Assembly: GCF_001423295.1 (NCBI RefSeq)
Contig: NZ_LMNG01000004.1
Coordinates: 1 to 64,000, forward strand
Reading direction: 5' to 3'
DNA: 64,000 nt
Source of the DNA: Methylobacterium sp. Leaf112
Lineage (GTDB): Bacteria > Pseudomonadota > Alphaproteobacteria > Rhizobiales > Beijerinckiaceae
In this document: positions 27,122-37,251 of the stretch, in pieces
Layout of the letters: each line of letters starts with the position of its first letter
How positions within the stretch are numbered: position 1 is the stretch's first letter
Made by a program: the position numbers and the translations under genes
Notes under the pieces: generated by a model
What the model was told of the DNA's origin: nothing
The model's input: the letters and a program-made list of their open reading frames with translations, nothing else
Database searches by the model: none

Positions 27122-28093
27122 TCAGCCGGGCGTGCCCGCGTAACGCGATGCAGGTCCATGGGCGGACGGGTCGCCGGGCGTATCTCCGGGCGCATCTCCG
27201 ACCTGCTCGGCGAAGCGCTGGATCAGCCAGCGCCCTGCGGGTCCGGGCGGCCGGTCGGTGCGGTGGATCGCCGTGAAGGGCAGGCGGCGGCGCTTCGCCT
27301 CCGGCATCCGCAGTTCGACGAGGCGTCCCGCCGCGAGGTCCGCCCGCACCATGTGGGCCGGCATGCTGCCCCAACCGATCCCGGCGAGCAGCAGGGTGTG
27401 CTTCGAGCCGAGGTCGGAGAGCCGCCAGGTGCGGGTGGCGATCACGCCGAATTCCTGTCCGTCCGAGAGCGGCGAGCGGTCGGCGATCACGAGTTGGACA
27501 TGCTCGCGGGCCTGGCCCGGCGGGGCGCCGTCCGCCCGCGCGAGGGGGTGCGACGGGGCCGCGACCGGCAGCATCTCGACGTCTCCGACGGCGATGTGTT
27601 CGAGGGGATCGCTCGTCTTGTCCCAGATCTCAACGCCGATGCCGATGACGGCCTTGCCGCTGGCGACGCAGTGCTGGACCGCCCCCAGGGCCTCGACGTT
27701 GAGGCGCAGCGCCACCGTCGGAAACCGTGCCTGGAACGCCTTCAGGGCATCGACGAGACGGTCGCCCGGCATCAGCACGCTGACGGCGAGGCTGACCTCG
27801 GCCTCCAGCCCGCCGAGCAGGCCGTTCACCTTGGCGCGCAGGGCATCGAGACTGTGGGCGACGGTGCGGGCCTCGGCCAGCACGGCACGCCCCGCCTCGG
27901 TGAGTTGCGGCTTGCGGGTCGAGTCCCGATCGAATAGCGGCAGGCCGAGCTGCTGCTCGAGGTTGGCGATCCCGTAGCTGATCACCGAGGTGGCGCGGTT
28001 GAGCCGCCGGCCCGCCGCCGCGAAGCTTCCGGCCTCCACGACGCACAGGAACACGCGCAGCTGATCGAGGGTCGGGATTCCGGCCGTCCGCAT
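27122..28093 (-). CDS. LysR-family transcriptional regulator
   Basis: A 323-residue LysR regulator: winged helix-turn-helix at ~8-66 (LDQLRVFLCVVEAGSFAAAG... ISYGIANLEQQLG) and an effector-binding domain after it. ATG 28093 is preceded by GGGGAAACGAC. It lies immediately upstream of atzF on the same strand, 101 bases before it, and so may be cotranscribed with atzF and the Tat amidase or control them. LysR regulators usually sense a pathway compound; biuret, allophanate or an amide would be reasonable, but this is inference from location. Confidence 0.88.
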   Translation of the reverse strand: MRTAGIPTLDQLRVFLCVVEAGSFAAAGRRLNRATSVISYGIANLEQQLGLPLFDRDSTRKPQLTEAGRAVLAEARTVAHSLDALRAKVNGLLGGLEAEVSLAVSVLMPGDRLVDALKAFQARFPTVALRLNVEALGAVQHCVASGKAVIGIGVEIWDKTSDPLEHIAVGDVEMLPVAAPSHPLARADGAPPGQAREHVQLVIADRSPLSDGQEFGVIATRTWRLSDLGSKHTLLLAGIGWGSMPAHMVRADLAAGRLVELRMPEAKRRRLPFTAIHRTDRPPGPAGRWLIQRFAEQVGDAPGDTPGDPSAHGPASRYAGTPG

Positions 28094-28183
28094 GTCGTTT
28101 CCCCGCCCATCGCCTCGCACACGGCACAACGGCGCCGGGCGGGTCTTCGCAAGCAAGGGGAGCGCCGGTTCCAAAGAAGGCGA

Positions 28184-28235
28184 CGCCGACGCGACGAAGC
28201 CGGTCCCCGTAAGGACCGGCTTCGTCGCGTCGGCG
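28184..28235. terminator. Very strong hairpin terminator
   Basis: A perfect 23-bp inverted repeat (28184-28206 and 28213-28235) with the six-base loop CCGTAA. It lies just after the stop codon of the minus-strand small exported protein gene at 28250 and before the LysR gene. It should end the importer/biuret operon side and insulate the LysR-atzF unit. Confidence 0.8.
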
Positions 28236-28249
28236 TGTTCGTGCGCGGA

Positions 28250-28507
28250 TCAGCGCGCGGTGCGCGACCGGATTGCGGGGTGGGGCGCCCGGAGCGACCC
28301 GGTGGTGGCGACGTCCGCACCCGCCACCCAAGCCGGGACCGCTCCGTCGAGGCGCCGCCGGTCGTTCGCAGGCGCCCCCGCGACGCCGCCCGGCGCCGTG
28401 ACGGCCGGAATGCCGGCGGGGGCCGTGTAGCTCTGGGCGGACGCGGCGCCGGTCAGACCGGCGACGGCCGTGAGAGCGAGGACCGACAGGGTGAGGATAC
28501 GGGACAT
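28250..28507 (-). CDS. Small exported AQS-PAG-TAPGG protein, paralog 1
   Basis: An 85-residue secreted protein of unknown function. A Sec signal peptide covers ~1-24 (MSRILTLSVLALTAVAGLTG, cut after ASA), followed by QSYTAPAGIPAVTAPGG. The tail has a DVATTGSLRAPHP segment shared with paralog 2. Three related genes occur in this window (35583-35834, 39885-40094, 40179-40439). ATG 28507 follows GGAGCCCATC; that ribosome binding site lies in one arm of an inverted repeat. It is the last gene before a strong terminator and starts 132 bases after the importer ATPase gene ends, so it may be the final cistron of that operon or have its own promoter. Confidence 0.7.
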   Translation of the reverse strand: MSRILTLSVLALTAVAGLTGAASAQSYTAPAGIPAVTAPGGVAGAPANDRRRLDGAVPAWVAGADVATTGSLRAPHPAIRSRTAR

Positions 28508-28512
28508 GATGG

Positions 28513-28558
28513 GCTCCATCGGTTCGGTGTGCCGACGTTGGCCGGCTTCTGATGGAGC
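28513..28558 (-). promoter_or_regulatory. 5' UTR stem that covers the ribosome binding site of the small exported gene
   Basis: On the minus strand, GCTCCATC (28558-28551) can pair perfectly with GATGGAGC (28520-28513), which contains the GGAG ribosome-binding sequence six bases before the start codon at 28507. The loop is 30 bases long. The 8-bp pairing could limit translation. No riboswitch class is recognised. Confidence 0.4.
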
Positions 28559-28638
28559 GAAGATGGACCCGGACCGCCCTCCGAAAAACCCGAAAAGACT
28601 CGATGGAAACGTTCGATGAAATCGAAAAGACAGATGCT

Positions 28639-30183
<1,545 letters not shown>

Positions 30184-30188
30184 GGTGC

Positions 30189-30929
30189 TCAGCCCATGGC
30201 CCGGAGAAGCGCCTCGGACGTGGCGACGGCGCCGAAGACGCCGCCCTGCATGGTCACCATCTTCAGGGCCGCCGCGTGGTTGCCGGGATCGGTGGCCGCG
30301 GTGGCGTCGGAGACGATGACGCATTCGAAGCCGCGGTCGTTGGCCTCGCGCATCGTGGTGTGGACGCAGACATCCGTGGTGATGCCGGTGAGGATGAGGT
30401 TGCGGATCCCGCGCGCGTTGAGGATCAGTTCGAGGTCGGTGGCGCAGAACGAGCCCTTGCCGGGCTTGTCGATCACCGGCTCGCCCGGCTCCGGCGCCAG
30501 CTCCGGAATGATCTCCCAGCCGGGCTCGCCCCGCACCAGCACCCGGCCGCAGGGTCCCGGATCGCCGATGCCGGCTCCGATGCGGCGCGAGCGCCAGCGC
30601 TTGTTGGCAGGCAGATCCGCCAGATCCGGCCGGTGCCCCTCGCGGGTGTGGATGACGGGAAAGCCCCGTTCGCGCGCGGCGGCGAGGAGCCGGGCGATCG
30701 GACCGATCGGCGCGCGGGTGAGGGCGAGGTCGTAGCCCATGGCGTCGACGTAGCCGCCGACGCCGCAGAAATCCGTCTGCATATCGATGACGACGAGGGC
30801 CGTGGTCTCGGGGCGAAGGCTGCCGTCGTAGGGCCAGGGGTACGGCTCGGCGGCCGCATAGGTGCCCCCGGCCGAAGTTTGTGCGCCCACGGAGGAGGCC
30901 TCCACGCCCATGGGAGAGCCCGTGCTCAT
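30189..30929 (-). CDS. biuH: Biuret amidohydrolase-like cysteine hydrolase
   Basis: A 246-residue cysteine hydrolase of the isochorismatase superfamily. The triad is Asp49 (VVIDMQTDF), Lys155 ([10 protein letters not shown]) and Cys188 ([11 protein letters not shown]); the spacing (106 and 33 residues) is the same as Asp36-Lys142-Cys175 of Rhizobium biuret hydrolase BiuH. Other shared segments are [41 protein letters not shown] and QGGVFGA. It should convert biuret to allophanate and ammonia, with AtzF in the same window finishing the job. A related triuret or ureido hydrolase activity cannot be excluded. It overlaps the upstream formamidase-like gene by ATGA and precedes the importer ATPase by five bases. 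Confidence 0.85.
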   Translation of the reverse strand: MSTGSPMGVEASSVGAQTSAGGTYAAAEPYPWPYDGSLRPETTALVVIDMQTDFCGVGGYVDAMGYDLALTRAPIGPIARLLAAARERGFPVIHTREGHRPDLADLPANKRWRSRRIGAGIGDPGPCGRVLVRGEPGWEIIPELAPEPGEPVIDKPGKGSFCATDLELILNARGIRNLILTGITTDVCVHTTMREANDRGFECVIVSDATAATDPGNHAAALKMVTMQGGVFGAVATSEALLRAMG

Positions 30930-31954
30930 TCGGCCGCCTCGCGGGCGCCCGGCGCCAGCGCCTCGCCGTAGGACCGCGTCGGCGCGGGAAAGCCGCAGCC
31001 CGTGCCGTCGACGACCTGGACCTGATCCTCCCACGGCACGCGGTACCGGCCGGCGGCCAGATCGTGCATGTAGGTGTAGGGGCAATCCTGCGCGCCCCCC
31101 TTCACCGCCGTGTAGCCGCGGTGGCCGAGCTGGTAGATGTTGTTCTCGACCCCCCAGTGGATGCGCGCCTCGCGCACGAGGTCGGGCCGCACCTCGGCCG
31201 TGATGATCTCGTCGACGCGGCCCGTGGTGCCGTGGGCGATGATCGCGCCGTCGAAGTTGCAGATCATGCCCTCGCCCATGGAATCGAAGGCGCCGTCGGA
31301 GCCGCACAGGCAGACGTTGGCGGTGACCATGAGGTTCGAGAACGCGTTCGCCTGGTTGGTGAAGCGCCAGGAGTCGCGGATCGGCGCAGTGTAGCCGGCC
31401 GTGCGGATCATGATCTCGGCGCCCTTGTAGGCGCATTCGCGGGCCATCTCGGGGAACATGCCGTCGTGGCAGATGATGAGGCCGAGTTTCGCGCCCTTCG
31501 GCCCGTCGATCACCGGGATGCCGAGGTCACCCGGCTCCCACGGCTCCACCGGCACCCAGGGGTGCATCTTGCGATAGGTGAGCTTCACCGCGCCCCCGTC
31601 GTCGATGATCAGGCCGGTGTTGTAGGGATTTCCGTGCGGGTTGAACTCCATGATGGAGAAGCAGCCCCAGATCCGGTGCTCGCGGCAGGCCGCTTGGAAC
31701 GCCGCGACCTCGGGGCCATCCACCCGGCACATGATCTCCGGGTTGGTGTCCATCGACAGGCCGTGCAGGGCGTATTCGGGGAACACCACGAGATCCATGG
31801 TTCCGAGGTTCGCGCGCGCCTTGGCCACCATGGCGACGACGCGGTCCGTCTGGGCCGTCAGATCGGCCTTCGTGACCACCTTGGGCAATTGCAGCTGCAC
31901 GAGGCCGATGACGACGCCGTCGGGCGACTTGTTCAGTCCGCCGAGTCCGTTCAT
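30926..31954 (-). CDS. Formamidase/aliphatic-amidase family enzyme (nitrilase superfamily)
   Basis: A 342-residue carbon-nitrogen hydrolase close to AmiF formamidase (EC 3.5.1.49). The triad is Glu60 ([12 protein letters not shown]), Lys129 (LTYRKMHPW) and Cys162 (ICHDGMFPE). Other AmiF/AmiE segments include [30 protein letters not shown] and [14 protein letters not shown]. It should release ammonia from a small amide. Because it is co-operonic with biuret hydrolase and an importer, formylurea or another urea-derived amide is a plausible physiological substrate, which is inference. It begins nine bases after the permease stop; the Shine-Dalgarno is weak (AAGTAGG). Confidence 0.83.
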   Translation of the reverse strand: MNGLGGLNKSPDGVVIGLVQLQLPKVVTKADLTAQTDRVVAMVAKARANLGTMDLVVFPEYALHGLSMDTNPEIMCRVDGPEVAAFQAACREHRIWGCFSIMEFNPHGNPYNTGLIIDDGGAVKLTYRKMHPWVPVEPWEPGDLGIPVIDGPKGAKLGLIICHDGMFPEMARECAYKGAEIMIRTAGYTAPIRDSWRFTNQANAFSNLMVTANVCLCGSDGAFDSMGEGMICNFDGAIIAHGTTGRVDEIITAEVRPDLVREARIHWGVENNIYQLGHRGYTAVKGGAQDCPYTYMHDLAAGRYRVPWEDQVQVVDGTGCGFPAPTRSYGEALAPGAREAAE

Positions 31955-31962
31955 GCGAGAGC

Positions 31963-32886
31963 CTACTTCGAGAGGGACAGTTCGCCCGGTGCGCCGGCCA
32001 GCGCCCGGTCGGGCGACGCGGTGGCGATCAGCAGGGCGAGGGTGAGGACGTAGGGCGCGGCGTAGAACAGGTAGTAGCCTTGGCTGACGCCGACCGATTG
32101 CAGGGCCGGCCCCAGGGCCCCGGCGCCGCCAAACAGCAAAGCCGCGCCGAAGCACGCCAGCGGGTTCCAGCGGGCGAAGATGACGAGGGCCACCGCCATC
32201 AGGCCCTGGCCCGACGACACGCCCTCGTTCCACGAACCCGGATAGTATAGCGACAGGTAGGCGCCTCCGATCCCCGCCAGGGCACCGCCGGTGGCCGTCG
32301 CGTACAGGCGGACGCGGTCGACGTCGTAGCCCATGGCCCGTGCGGCGTCGGCACTGTCACCGACAACGCGCACGATCAGGCCGGCCTTGGTGTTGCGGAA
32401 CGCCCACCACAGGAACACCGACAGGGCCGCGCCCGCGAGGAACAGCACGTTCACCTGCAGGGCCGCCTGCACCTGGGGCAGGCTCGACCAGAACCCGAAG
32501 GGAATGGCCGGGAGCGGCGGGGCCGAGGGTTGGATGAAGGGCTTGCCGAGGAAGAAGGCGAGACCTGAGCCGAACAGCATCAGGGCGATGCCCACCGCCA
32601 CGTCGTTGACCCGGGGCAGGCGGCAGACGAACCCGTGCAGGAGGCCGAACGCGGCGCCCGCCAGGGCGGCGACCGCCACGCCCGCCCAGGGCGAATTGGT
32701 CAACACGGCGGTGCCGTAGGCGGACATGGCCCCGAAGACCAGGGTTCCCTCCAGCCCGAGATTGATCCGCCCCGAGCGCTCGGTGATGGTCTCACCGAGG
32801 CTGACGAACAGGAACGGCGTCGAGACGCGGATCGCCCCGCCGATCACCGCGATCAGGACGGACCAGAGACCGAGATCCTCGCTCAT
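31963..32886 (-). CDS. BMP-type ABC importer permease B (importer 1)
   Basis: A 307-residue inner-membrane permease of the BPD_transp_2 family. The N-terminal signature TITERSGRINLGLEGTLVFG is typical of the smaller permease of nucleoside/BMP importers, and VRVVGDSADAARAMGYDVDRVR is its conserved cytoplasmic loop. Eight to ten helices are visible. It pairs with the permease encoded directly upstream (ten bases away). The paralog in importer 2 is at 41652-42578. Confidence 0.85.
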   Translation of the reverse strand: MSEDLGLWSVLIAVIGGAIRVSTPFLFVSLGETITERSGRINLGLEGTLVFGAMSAYGTAVLTNSPWAGVAVAALAGAAFGLLHGFVCRLPRVNDVAVGIALMLFGSGLAFFLGKPFIQPSAPPLPAIPFGFWSSLPQVQAALQVNVLFLAGAALSVFLWWAFRNTKAGLIVRVVGDSADAARAMGYDVDRVRLYATATGGALAGIGGAYLSLYYPGSWNEGVSSGQGLMAVALVIFARWNPLACFGAALLFGGAGALGPALQSVGVSQGYYLFYAAPYVLTLALLIATASPDRALAGAPGELSLSK

Positions 32887-32896
32887 CGCCCACCCC

Positions 32897-34075
32897 TCAT
32901 GCCGGCCCCGCGGGGGTCGATCCCCGTGCCGTCTCGCGCTCGGTTGCCCGGGATTTGGCCGCCCAGAGATGCGGGTTGAACAGCTTGAACCGGCCGTAGA
33001 GCGTTTCGCTCATGAGCACGACGAGGAAGAGCAGGCCCTCCAGCACCAGGACGGTGGCGTCGGGGAGCTGCATTCGCCGCTGGATCAGGCCGCCCGAGGC
33101 CTCGATGCCGCCGAGCAGGAAGGCCACCGGCACGATGGCGATGGGGTTCTGCCGGGCGAGGAACGCCACGAGGATGCCGGTGTAGCCGTAGCCGGCTGCG
33201 AGCGTGCCGTTGGCGGTGCCCTGCACGGCGACCACCTCGAAGAAGCCGGCGAGCGCCGCGAAGGCGCCGCCCAGGGCCGTGAAGCCGACGATGAGCCGGC
33301 CGACGGGCAGTCCCTGGATCTGCGCCGCCCGCACGTTGCCTCCGGCGATGCGGGCCGCGAAGCCGAGGGTCGTCCGGTCCATGAGCAGGTAGGCGGCCAG
33401 GCACGCGATCACGCCGCAGCCCAGCCCCCAATGCACGCCGATCCCCGGCATCGGACCGAGCATGAAGGCCTCGCCCACCGGCAGGGTCGAAGGCTTGTTC
33501 AGGCTCGTCGGATCGCGCAGCGGCCCCTCTATGAGATGGTTGGCGACCGCGATGGCGATGTAGGACAGGAGCAGGCTGGAGATGGTGGCGTTGACGCCGC
33601 GATAGGCCTGGAGCCAGCCCACCGCACCGATCCAGACCGCTCCGACGAGGGCCGCCGCCAGCGCCATCAGGGGGATCGCGAGCGGCACCGGCATGGCGGC
33701 GAGGGGCTGGGCGGCGGCCGCCGCGGCGAGGCCGCCGAGCACGATGGCGCCCTCGCCGCCGATCACCACGAGACCGAGCCGGGCGGGGAGGGCGACGCAC
33801 AGGGCGGCGAACAGCAGGGGCGCGGCGCGCTGCAGGCTGTTGCCGAGCGCGAAGGCCGAGCCGAAGCCGCCGCGCCAGACGATCTCGACGAGTTGGACCG
33901 GCGACTTGCCCATGGCGGCGAGGAAGACACCGAACAGCACGAAGCCCGTCACGGCGGCGGCCACTGGAATCGCCACCGCCTCCGCGCGGCGCGCCAGCCA
34001 GGCGCGGACCTGGAGGCCGGTCGAGGGGCGCGCCGGGGCGGCGCTCAGCTCCGAAGGGGCGGCCTGCGCGACCAC
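32897..34075 (-). CDS. BMP-type ABC importer permease A (importer 1)
   Basis: A 392-residue permease of the BPD_transp_2 family, the larger partner. It has the VNATISSLLLSYIAIAVANHLIEGPLRD segment characteristic of this subunit and the VRAAQIQGLPV loop. The start is GTG 34075. It follows the binding-protein gene by 59 bases. Together with the 31963 permease it forms the channel of importer 1. Confidence 0.85.
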   Translation of the reverse strand: MVAQAAPSELSAAPARPSTGLQVRAWLARRAEAVAIPVAAAVTGFVLFGVFLAAMGKSPVQLVEIVWRGGFGSAFALGNSLQRAAPLLFAALCVALPARLGLVVIGGEGAIVLGGLAAAAAAQPLAAMPVPLAIPLMALAAALVGAVWIGAVGWLQAYRGVNATISSLLLSYIAIAVANHLIEGPLRDPTSLNKPSTLPVGEAFMLGPMPGIGVHWGLGCGVIACLAAYLLMDRTTLGFAARIAGGNVRAAQIQGLPVGRLIVGFTALGGAFAALAGFFEVVAVQGTANGTLAAGYGYTGILVAFLARQNPIAIVPVAFLLGGIEASGGLIQRRMQLPDATVLVLEGLLFLVVLMSETLYGRFKLFNPHLWAAKSRATERETARGSTPAGPA

Positions 34076-34134
34076 GCGTCAGGGTCTCCCGTGTGCGATC
34101 GGGGACGTCACCCGAGACCCGATTGGCCCGGCGC

Positions 34135-35241
34135 TCATACCGAGCCCTTCACGCCGGCGACGAGGTAGTTGGTGCTCTCGAGTTCGGGCGCCTTCTCCGG
34201 GTAGGCTTGGCCGGCGGCCAGGATTTCCTTCCCGGTGTTGTCCTTGAGCGGTCCCTTGATGATGGCGTAGCCGCCCGTCATCATCTCGGCCTTGACCGCG
34301 TCGGCATTCTTGCGAGCCGCCTCGCTCACGCCGGGGCCGTAGGGGCTCATCTTGACGTAGCCGTCCGCGAGCCCGCCGCGCACGAAGTTCTGCGGCACGC
34401 GGCCGGCCTGCATCACGGCAATGAAGTCCTTGTAGATCGGCAGCCAGTTCCACTCCGCGCCGGTGAGATACTTCTGCGGGGCGAGCGGCGACTGGTCGAC
34501 GTGGTAGCCGCAGACGAAGGCCCCGCGCCGGGAGGCGGTCTCGACCACCACCTTCGGGCTGTCGACGTGGCAGGTGACGACGTCGGCGCCGCCGTCGATG
34601 AGCGCGTTTGCGGCCTCGGCCTCCTTGACCGCGAGCGACCACTCGCCGGTGAAGATGACCTGACAGGTGATGGACGGATCGACGCTCTGGGCCCCGAGCA
34701 GGAAGGCGTTGATGTTGTTCAGCACCTGCGGGATCGGCTTGGCGCCGACGAAGCCGAGCTTCTTCGACTTCGACGCATGCGCCGCCACGATCCCGTTGAG
34801 GTACTGGCCCTGGGCGATGTAGCCGAAGTACGAGCCTGCGTTCTTCGGATCCTTGTCCGTCCAGAGGCCGCCGCAATGCCGGAACTGGATCTTGGGGTTC
34901 TTCTTCGCCTGGGCGAGAAGATACGGACTGTAATAACCGAACGAGGTGGGGAACAGCAGCGTCGCCCCGTCGAGGTTGATCATGCTCTCCATGGTCTTCT
35001 CGACGGCGTTGGTCTCGGGGACACGCTCCTCCTCGGTGATTTCGAGGCCCGGCATACCCTTGAGCGCCTTCGCGGCCTGGGCGTGGGCTTGGTTGTACCC
35101 GTAATCGTCCTTGGGCCCGACGTAGATGAATCCGACGGTCAAGGCACCGGCGGCCCGCGCACGACCGGAGGGCAGGAGCCCGAGCGACAGGGCGCCGGCT
35201 CCGGCGAGAAGATGTCTGCGAGAGAAAGGGCGTGCGGTCAC
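34135..35241 (-). CDS. BMP-family substrate-binding protein (importer 1), Tat signal
   Basis: A 368-residue periplasmic binding protein of the BMP/PnrA family (PF02608). It starts at GTG 35241, giving MTARPFSRRHLLAG, a twin-arginine signal (Arg8-Arg9) ending near RARA. The mature part has VGFIYVGPKDDYGYN, LLFPTSFGYYSPYL and AFLLGAQSVDPS, as in BMP proteins. It carries no lipobox cysteine. Substrates of relatives are nucleosides; its operon with a biuret hydrolase suggests biuret or a related ureido compound. The GGAACGG ribosome binding site lies inside a possible stem (35249-35280). Confidence 0.85.
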   Translation of the reverse strand: MTARPFSRRHLLAGAGALSLGLLPSGRARAAGALTVGFIYVGPKDDYGYNQAHAQAAKALKGMPGLEITEEERVPETNAVEKTMESMINLDGATLLFPTSFGYYSPYLLAQAKKNPKIQFRHCGGLWTDKDPKNAGSYFGYIAQGQYLNGIVAAHASKSKKLGFVGAKPIPQVLNNINAFLLGAQSVDPSITCQVIFTGEWSLAVKEAEAANALIDGGADVVTCHVDSPKVVVETASRRGAFVCGYHVDQSPLAPQKYLTGAEWNWLPIYKDFIAVMQAGRVPQNFVRGGLADGYVKMSPYGPGVSEAARKNADAVKAEMMTGGYAIIKGPLKDNTGKEILAAGQAYPEKAPELESTNYLVAGVKGSV

Positions 35242-35582
35242 GGCATCCGTTCCATTCGACTCGCATGGTTGCGATGGAACGAAACCTAAGCCGTACCCCA
35301 ATGGAGAGAAAGCCAAGACTTTCGGCAGTGCGATGATGGCGTTTGCTCTACGCGCATCAGCAATTGGACAGACCAGGCGCTCAAAATGACGGCCGTGTAT
35401 GCACGGTTTTTGGCCACGCAAGGGACCCGCTTCCAGTTCCGTCGAAGGGCGTCCGGAAATGGAAGGGCCGGCAGGCCTATGGAAGCCGCCGGCCCAAACC
35501 GAGACGAGGATCGATGTCTCTCACACGCGGACTTCCACGCCGTCGCGCACGTCACGCAGACCGGTTGCGGGATCGGCTGCCT
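35242..35582. other. 341-base upstream region of importer 1, with hairpins
   Basis: No gene seen. On the minus strand, GTTCCAT at 35280-35274 is complementary to ATGGAAC at 35255-35249, which overlaps the ribosome binding site of the binding-protein gene. A plus-strand CCGTG-TATG-CACGG hairpin with TTTTT is at 35393-35411, and GGGCCGGC/GCCGGCCC at 35465-35495 could end the small exported gene upstream. The stretch probably carries the promoter of importer 1. Confidence 0.4.
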
Positions 35583-35834
35583 TCAGCGCCCGCGCTGGGG
35601 CAGGGTGCCCCTCACCGAACCGGTGACGTCCGCATCCGCAGCACCGGCCCGTCCGGGCACCGGGTGGGACAAGCGGCCCGTGTAGGCGTGGAAGTTCCGG
35701 TCGGCGGCCCGTCCCTCGAGGCCGCCCGGTGCGGTCGCGGCGGGAATCCCGGCCGGGGCAGTGTAGCTCTGCGCGAGAGCGGCGCTGGAAAGGGCAAGAC
35801 CAAGGGCGGCGCCCACGAGGATGCGTACGGTCAT
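35583..35834 (-). CDS. Small exported AQS-PAG-TAPGG protein, paralog 2
   Basis: An 83-residue secreted protein. Signal peptide ~1-21 (MTVRILVGAALGLALSSAAL, cleavage near ALA), then QSYTAPAGIPAATAPGG, LEGRAADR, and a tail ADADVTGSVRGTLP that resembles paralog 1. ATG 35834 has GGGAACCC upstream. Function unknown. It is transcribed towards importer 1, 341 bases before it. Confidence 0.68.
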   Translation of the reverse strand: MTVRILVGAALGLALSSAALAQSYTAPAGIPAATAPGGLEGRAADRNFHAYTGRLSHPVPGRAGAADADVTGSVRGTLPQRGR

Positions 35835-36290
35835 GGTTGGGTTCCCGAGTGCGGAGCCGCGGTCCGATAGAAGGCGGAACGGCTCGCTGAGTTCCCAGAA
35901 TTTGTGCAGCAACGCATCGAAAAGCAACATTCCGTGCGCAAGGCGTGTGCATCATGTTGATGCACACGCCTTGGCTCGACGTCCCTCCGGTAAAAATTCG
36001 CGAGAATAAACCGATTTCGGGCAATTACTTGGACGCCAGTGCCGCCTTTTGTGCCAGGTCCTGTCGCCGCTGGCACGCATCTTTCGGCGGACCGCATCTC
36101 CGAGAAGCATCAGGCGACGGGAACGCTCGGCGTTCCAGGGAATGCCCACCCGGAGGGCACCCAAGGGATCGCACCGCGCGAAGGGGCACGGCGCGGGCGG
36201 GACCCGGAGCTTACGCCGGGAACACGGTCGGCCCTTCCTCAAGTACGTTGGAATCGACCCGAACGGCTTCGCTCACGGACGGATCGCGGC
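35835..36290. other. 456-base gap between uricase and a small exported gene
   Basis: No gene is supported. The half nearest the small exported gene is AT-richer than the surroundings and contains the 16-bp palindrome at 35939-35973; the rest, next to the uricase stop, has no clear signal. The gap probably holds the promoter of the small exported gene and the 3' end of uricase. Confidence 0.4.
35939..35973. repeat. 16-bp perfect inverted repeat
   Basis: CAAGGCGTGTGCATCA (35939-35954) and TGATGCACACGCCTTG (35958-35973) are exact inverted repeats with only TGT between. No T run follows on either side and no gene ends close by, so it is less like an intrinsic terminator than an operator or a cruciform-forming site. 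It lies about 105 bases upstream of the small exported gene that starts at 35834. Confidence 0.6.
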
Positions 36291-37130
36291 TCAGCCTCGC
36301 CCGATCGTCGCCTCGATCTGCCCATGGGGCTCGTCGGTCGGCAGGAACACGGTTCCGGGATTCTCCAGGCCGAACGGCGTCAGGTTGATGGGAATGTAGT
36401 GCTTGTTCGGCATGGAAAAGCCGATCTCGGCGATCTCCGGGATGGCCGCGAGGACCGCCTCTCCCATGCGGTACATGCTGTCCTGAACGCCGGCGCTGTA
36501 GGTGGTGCCGAACACGTCGATCAGGATGTCGAGCACCCGCGCGTTGGTGGCCGTGGTGTCGGCGGGGGCGGCCGCCCAGGTCCAGGTGGCGTCCATGGCG
36601 GTGGCGGCGATGCGGTCCGTCGCGTCCGGCAGGGTGCGGTACCCGTCGTCGACGAAGTCCGCCCAGCCCGATTGCGTGGTCTTCATGAAGGTGAAGCCCC
36701 GCAGCCCTGAGCGGAGCACGCTCCCGTCGCGGCGGGCCGTCAGGGCGACGTGGCCCGTCCCGTTGCCGTCGAGGGTGAAGACGTGCCCATGCGGCGCCCC
36801 CCCGATGGAACGCCGCAGCCAGCGTGTTTCCGAACCCTCGATCCGCATCTCCTCGATCTGCGGGTACGCGTCGAGGAACGTGGCGGCGACGGCCTGGACG
36901 AAGGCCTCCGCGTCGAGGGCGAGGTTCCGGGCCGCGACCACGTTGACGATGTTCTTCACGCTGTCGGTGGCGACGCAGGCGCGGTTGTCGGCCCCGGTCC
37001 AGGCGGCGTCGAAGGCCCCCTTCATCAGCACCGTGAGGGAGAGTTCGCGCGGGGTGTGACGATCCCCGTCGCGAACGAGCCGCATCACCCGCACGCGGCC
37101 CTTGCCGTATTGGGAGGCGGTCAGGGGCAT
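36291..37130 (-). CDS. Urate oxidase (uricase)
   Basis: A 279-residue cofactor-free urate oxidase (EC 1.7.3.3), which turns urate into 5-hydroxyisourate and hydrogen peroxide. Signature residues are Lys10 (SQYGKGRVR) and Thr55-Asp56 (CVATDSVKN), with the C-terminal NKHYIPINLTPFGLENP motif and the FTFMKTTQSGWADF segment. ATG 37130 is used because GGAGAGAAG precedes it; longer in-frame starts have no support. Products pass to the fused HIU hydrolase/OHCU decarboxylase encoded nearby. It lies 121 bases after the permease gene on the same strand. Confidence 0.92.
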   Translation of the reverse strand: MPLTASQYGKGRVRVMRLVRDGDRHTPRELSLTVLMKGAFDAAWTGADNRACVATDSVKNIVNVVAARNLALDAEAFVQAVAATFLDAYPQIEEMRIEGSETRWLRRSIGGAPHGHVFTLDGNGTGHVALTARRDGSVLRSGLRGFTFMKTTQSGWADFVDDGYRTLPDATDRIAATAMDATWTWAAAPADTTATNARVLDILIDVFGTTYSAGVQDSMYRMGEAVLAAIPEIAEIGFSMPNKHYIPINLTPFGLENPGTVFLPTDEPHGQIEATIGRG

Positions 37131-37251
37131 GGTCTTCTCTCCATGTGCGATCGGGAATCGAGGGGATGGCACGGCGCTCCCGGCGTGCCCGCGAGACTCG
37201 CCGGTGCCCGCCTTGCGCGCAACGGCGCAACCGGGGGTTCGTCGGGGACGC

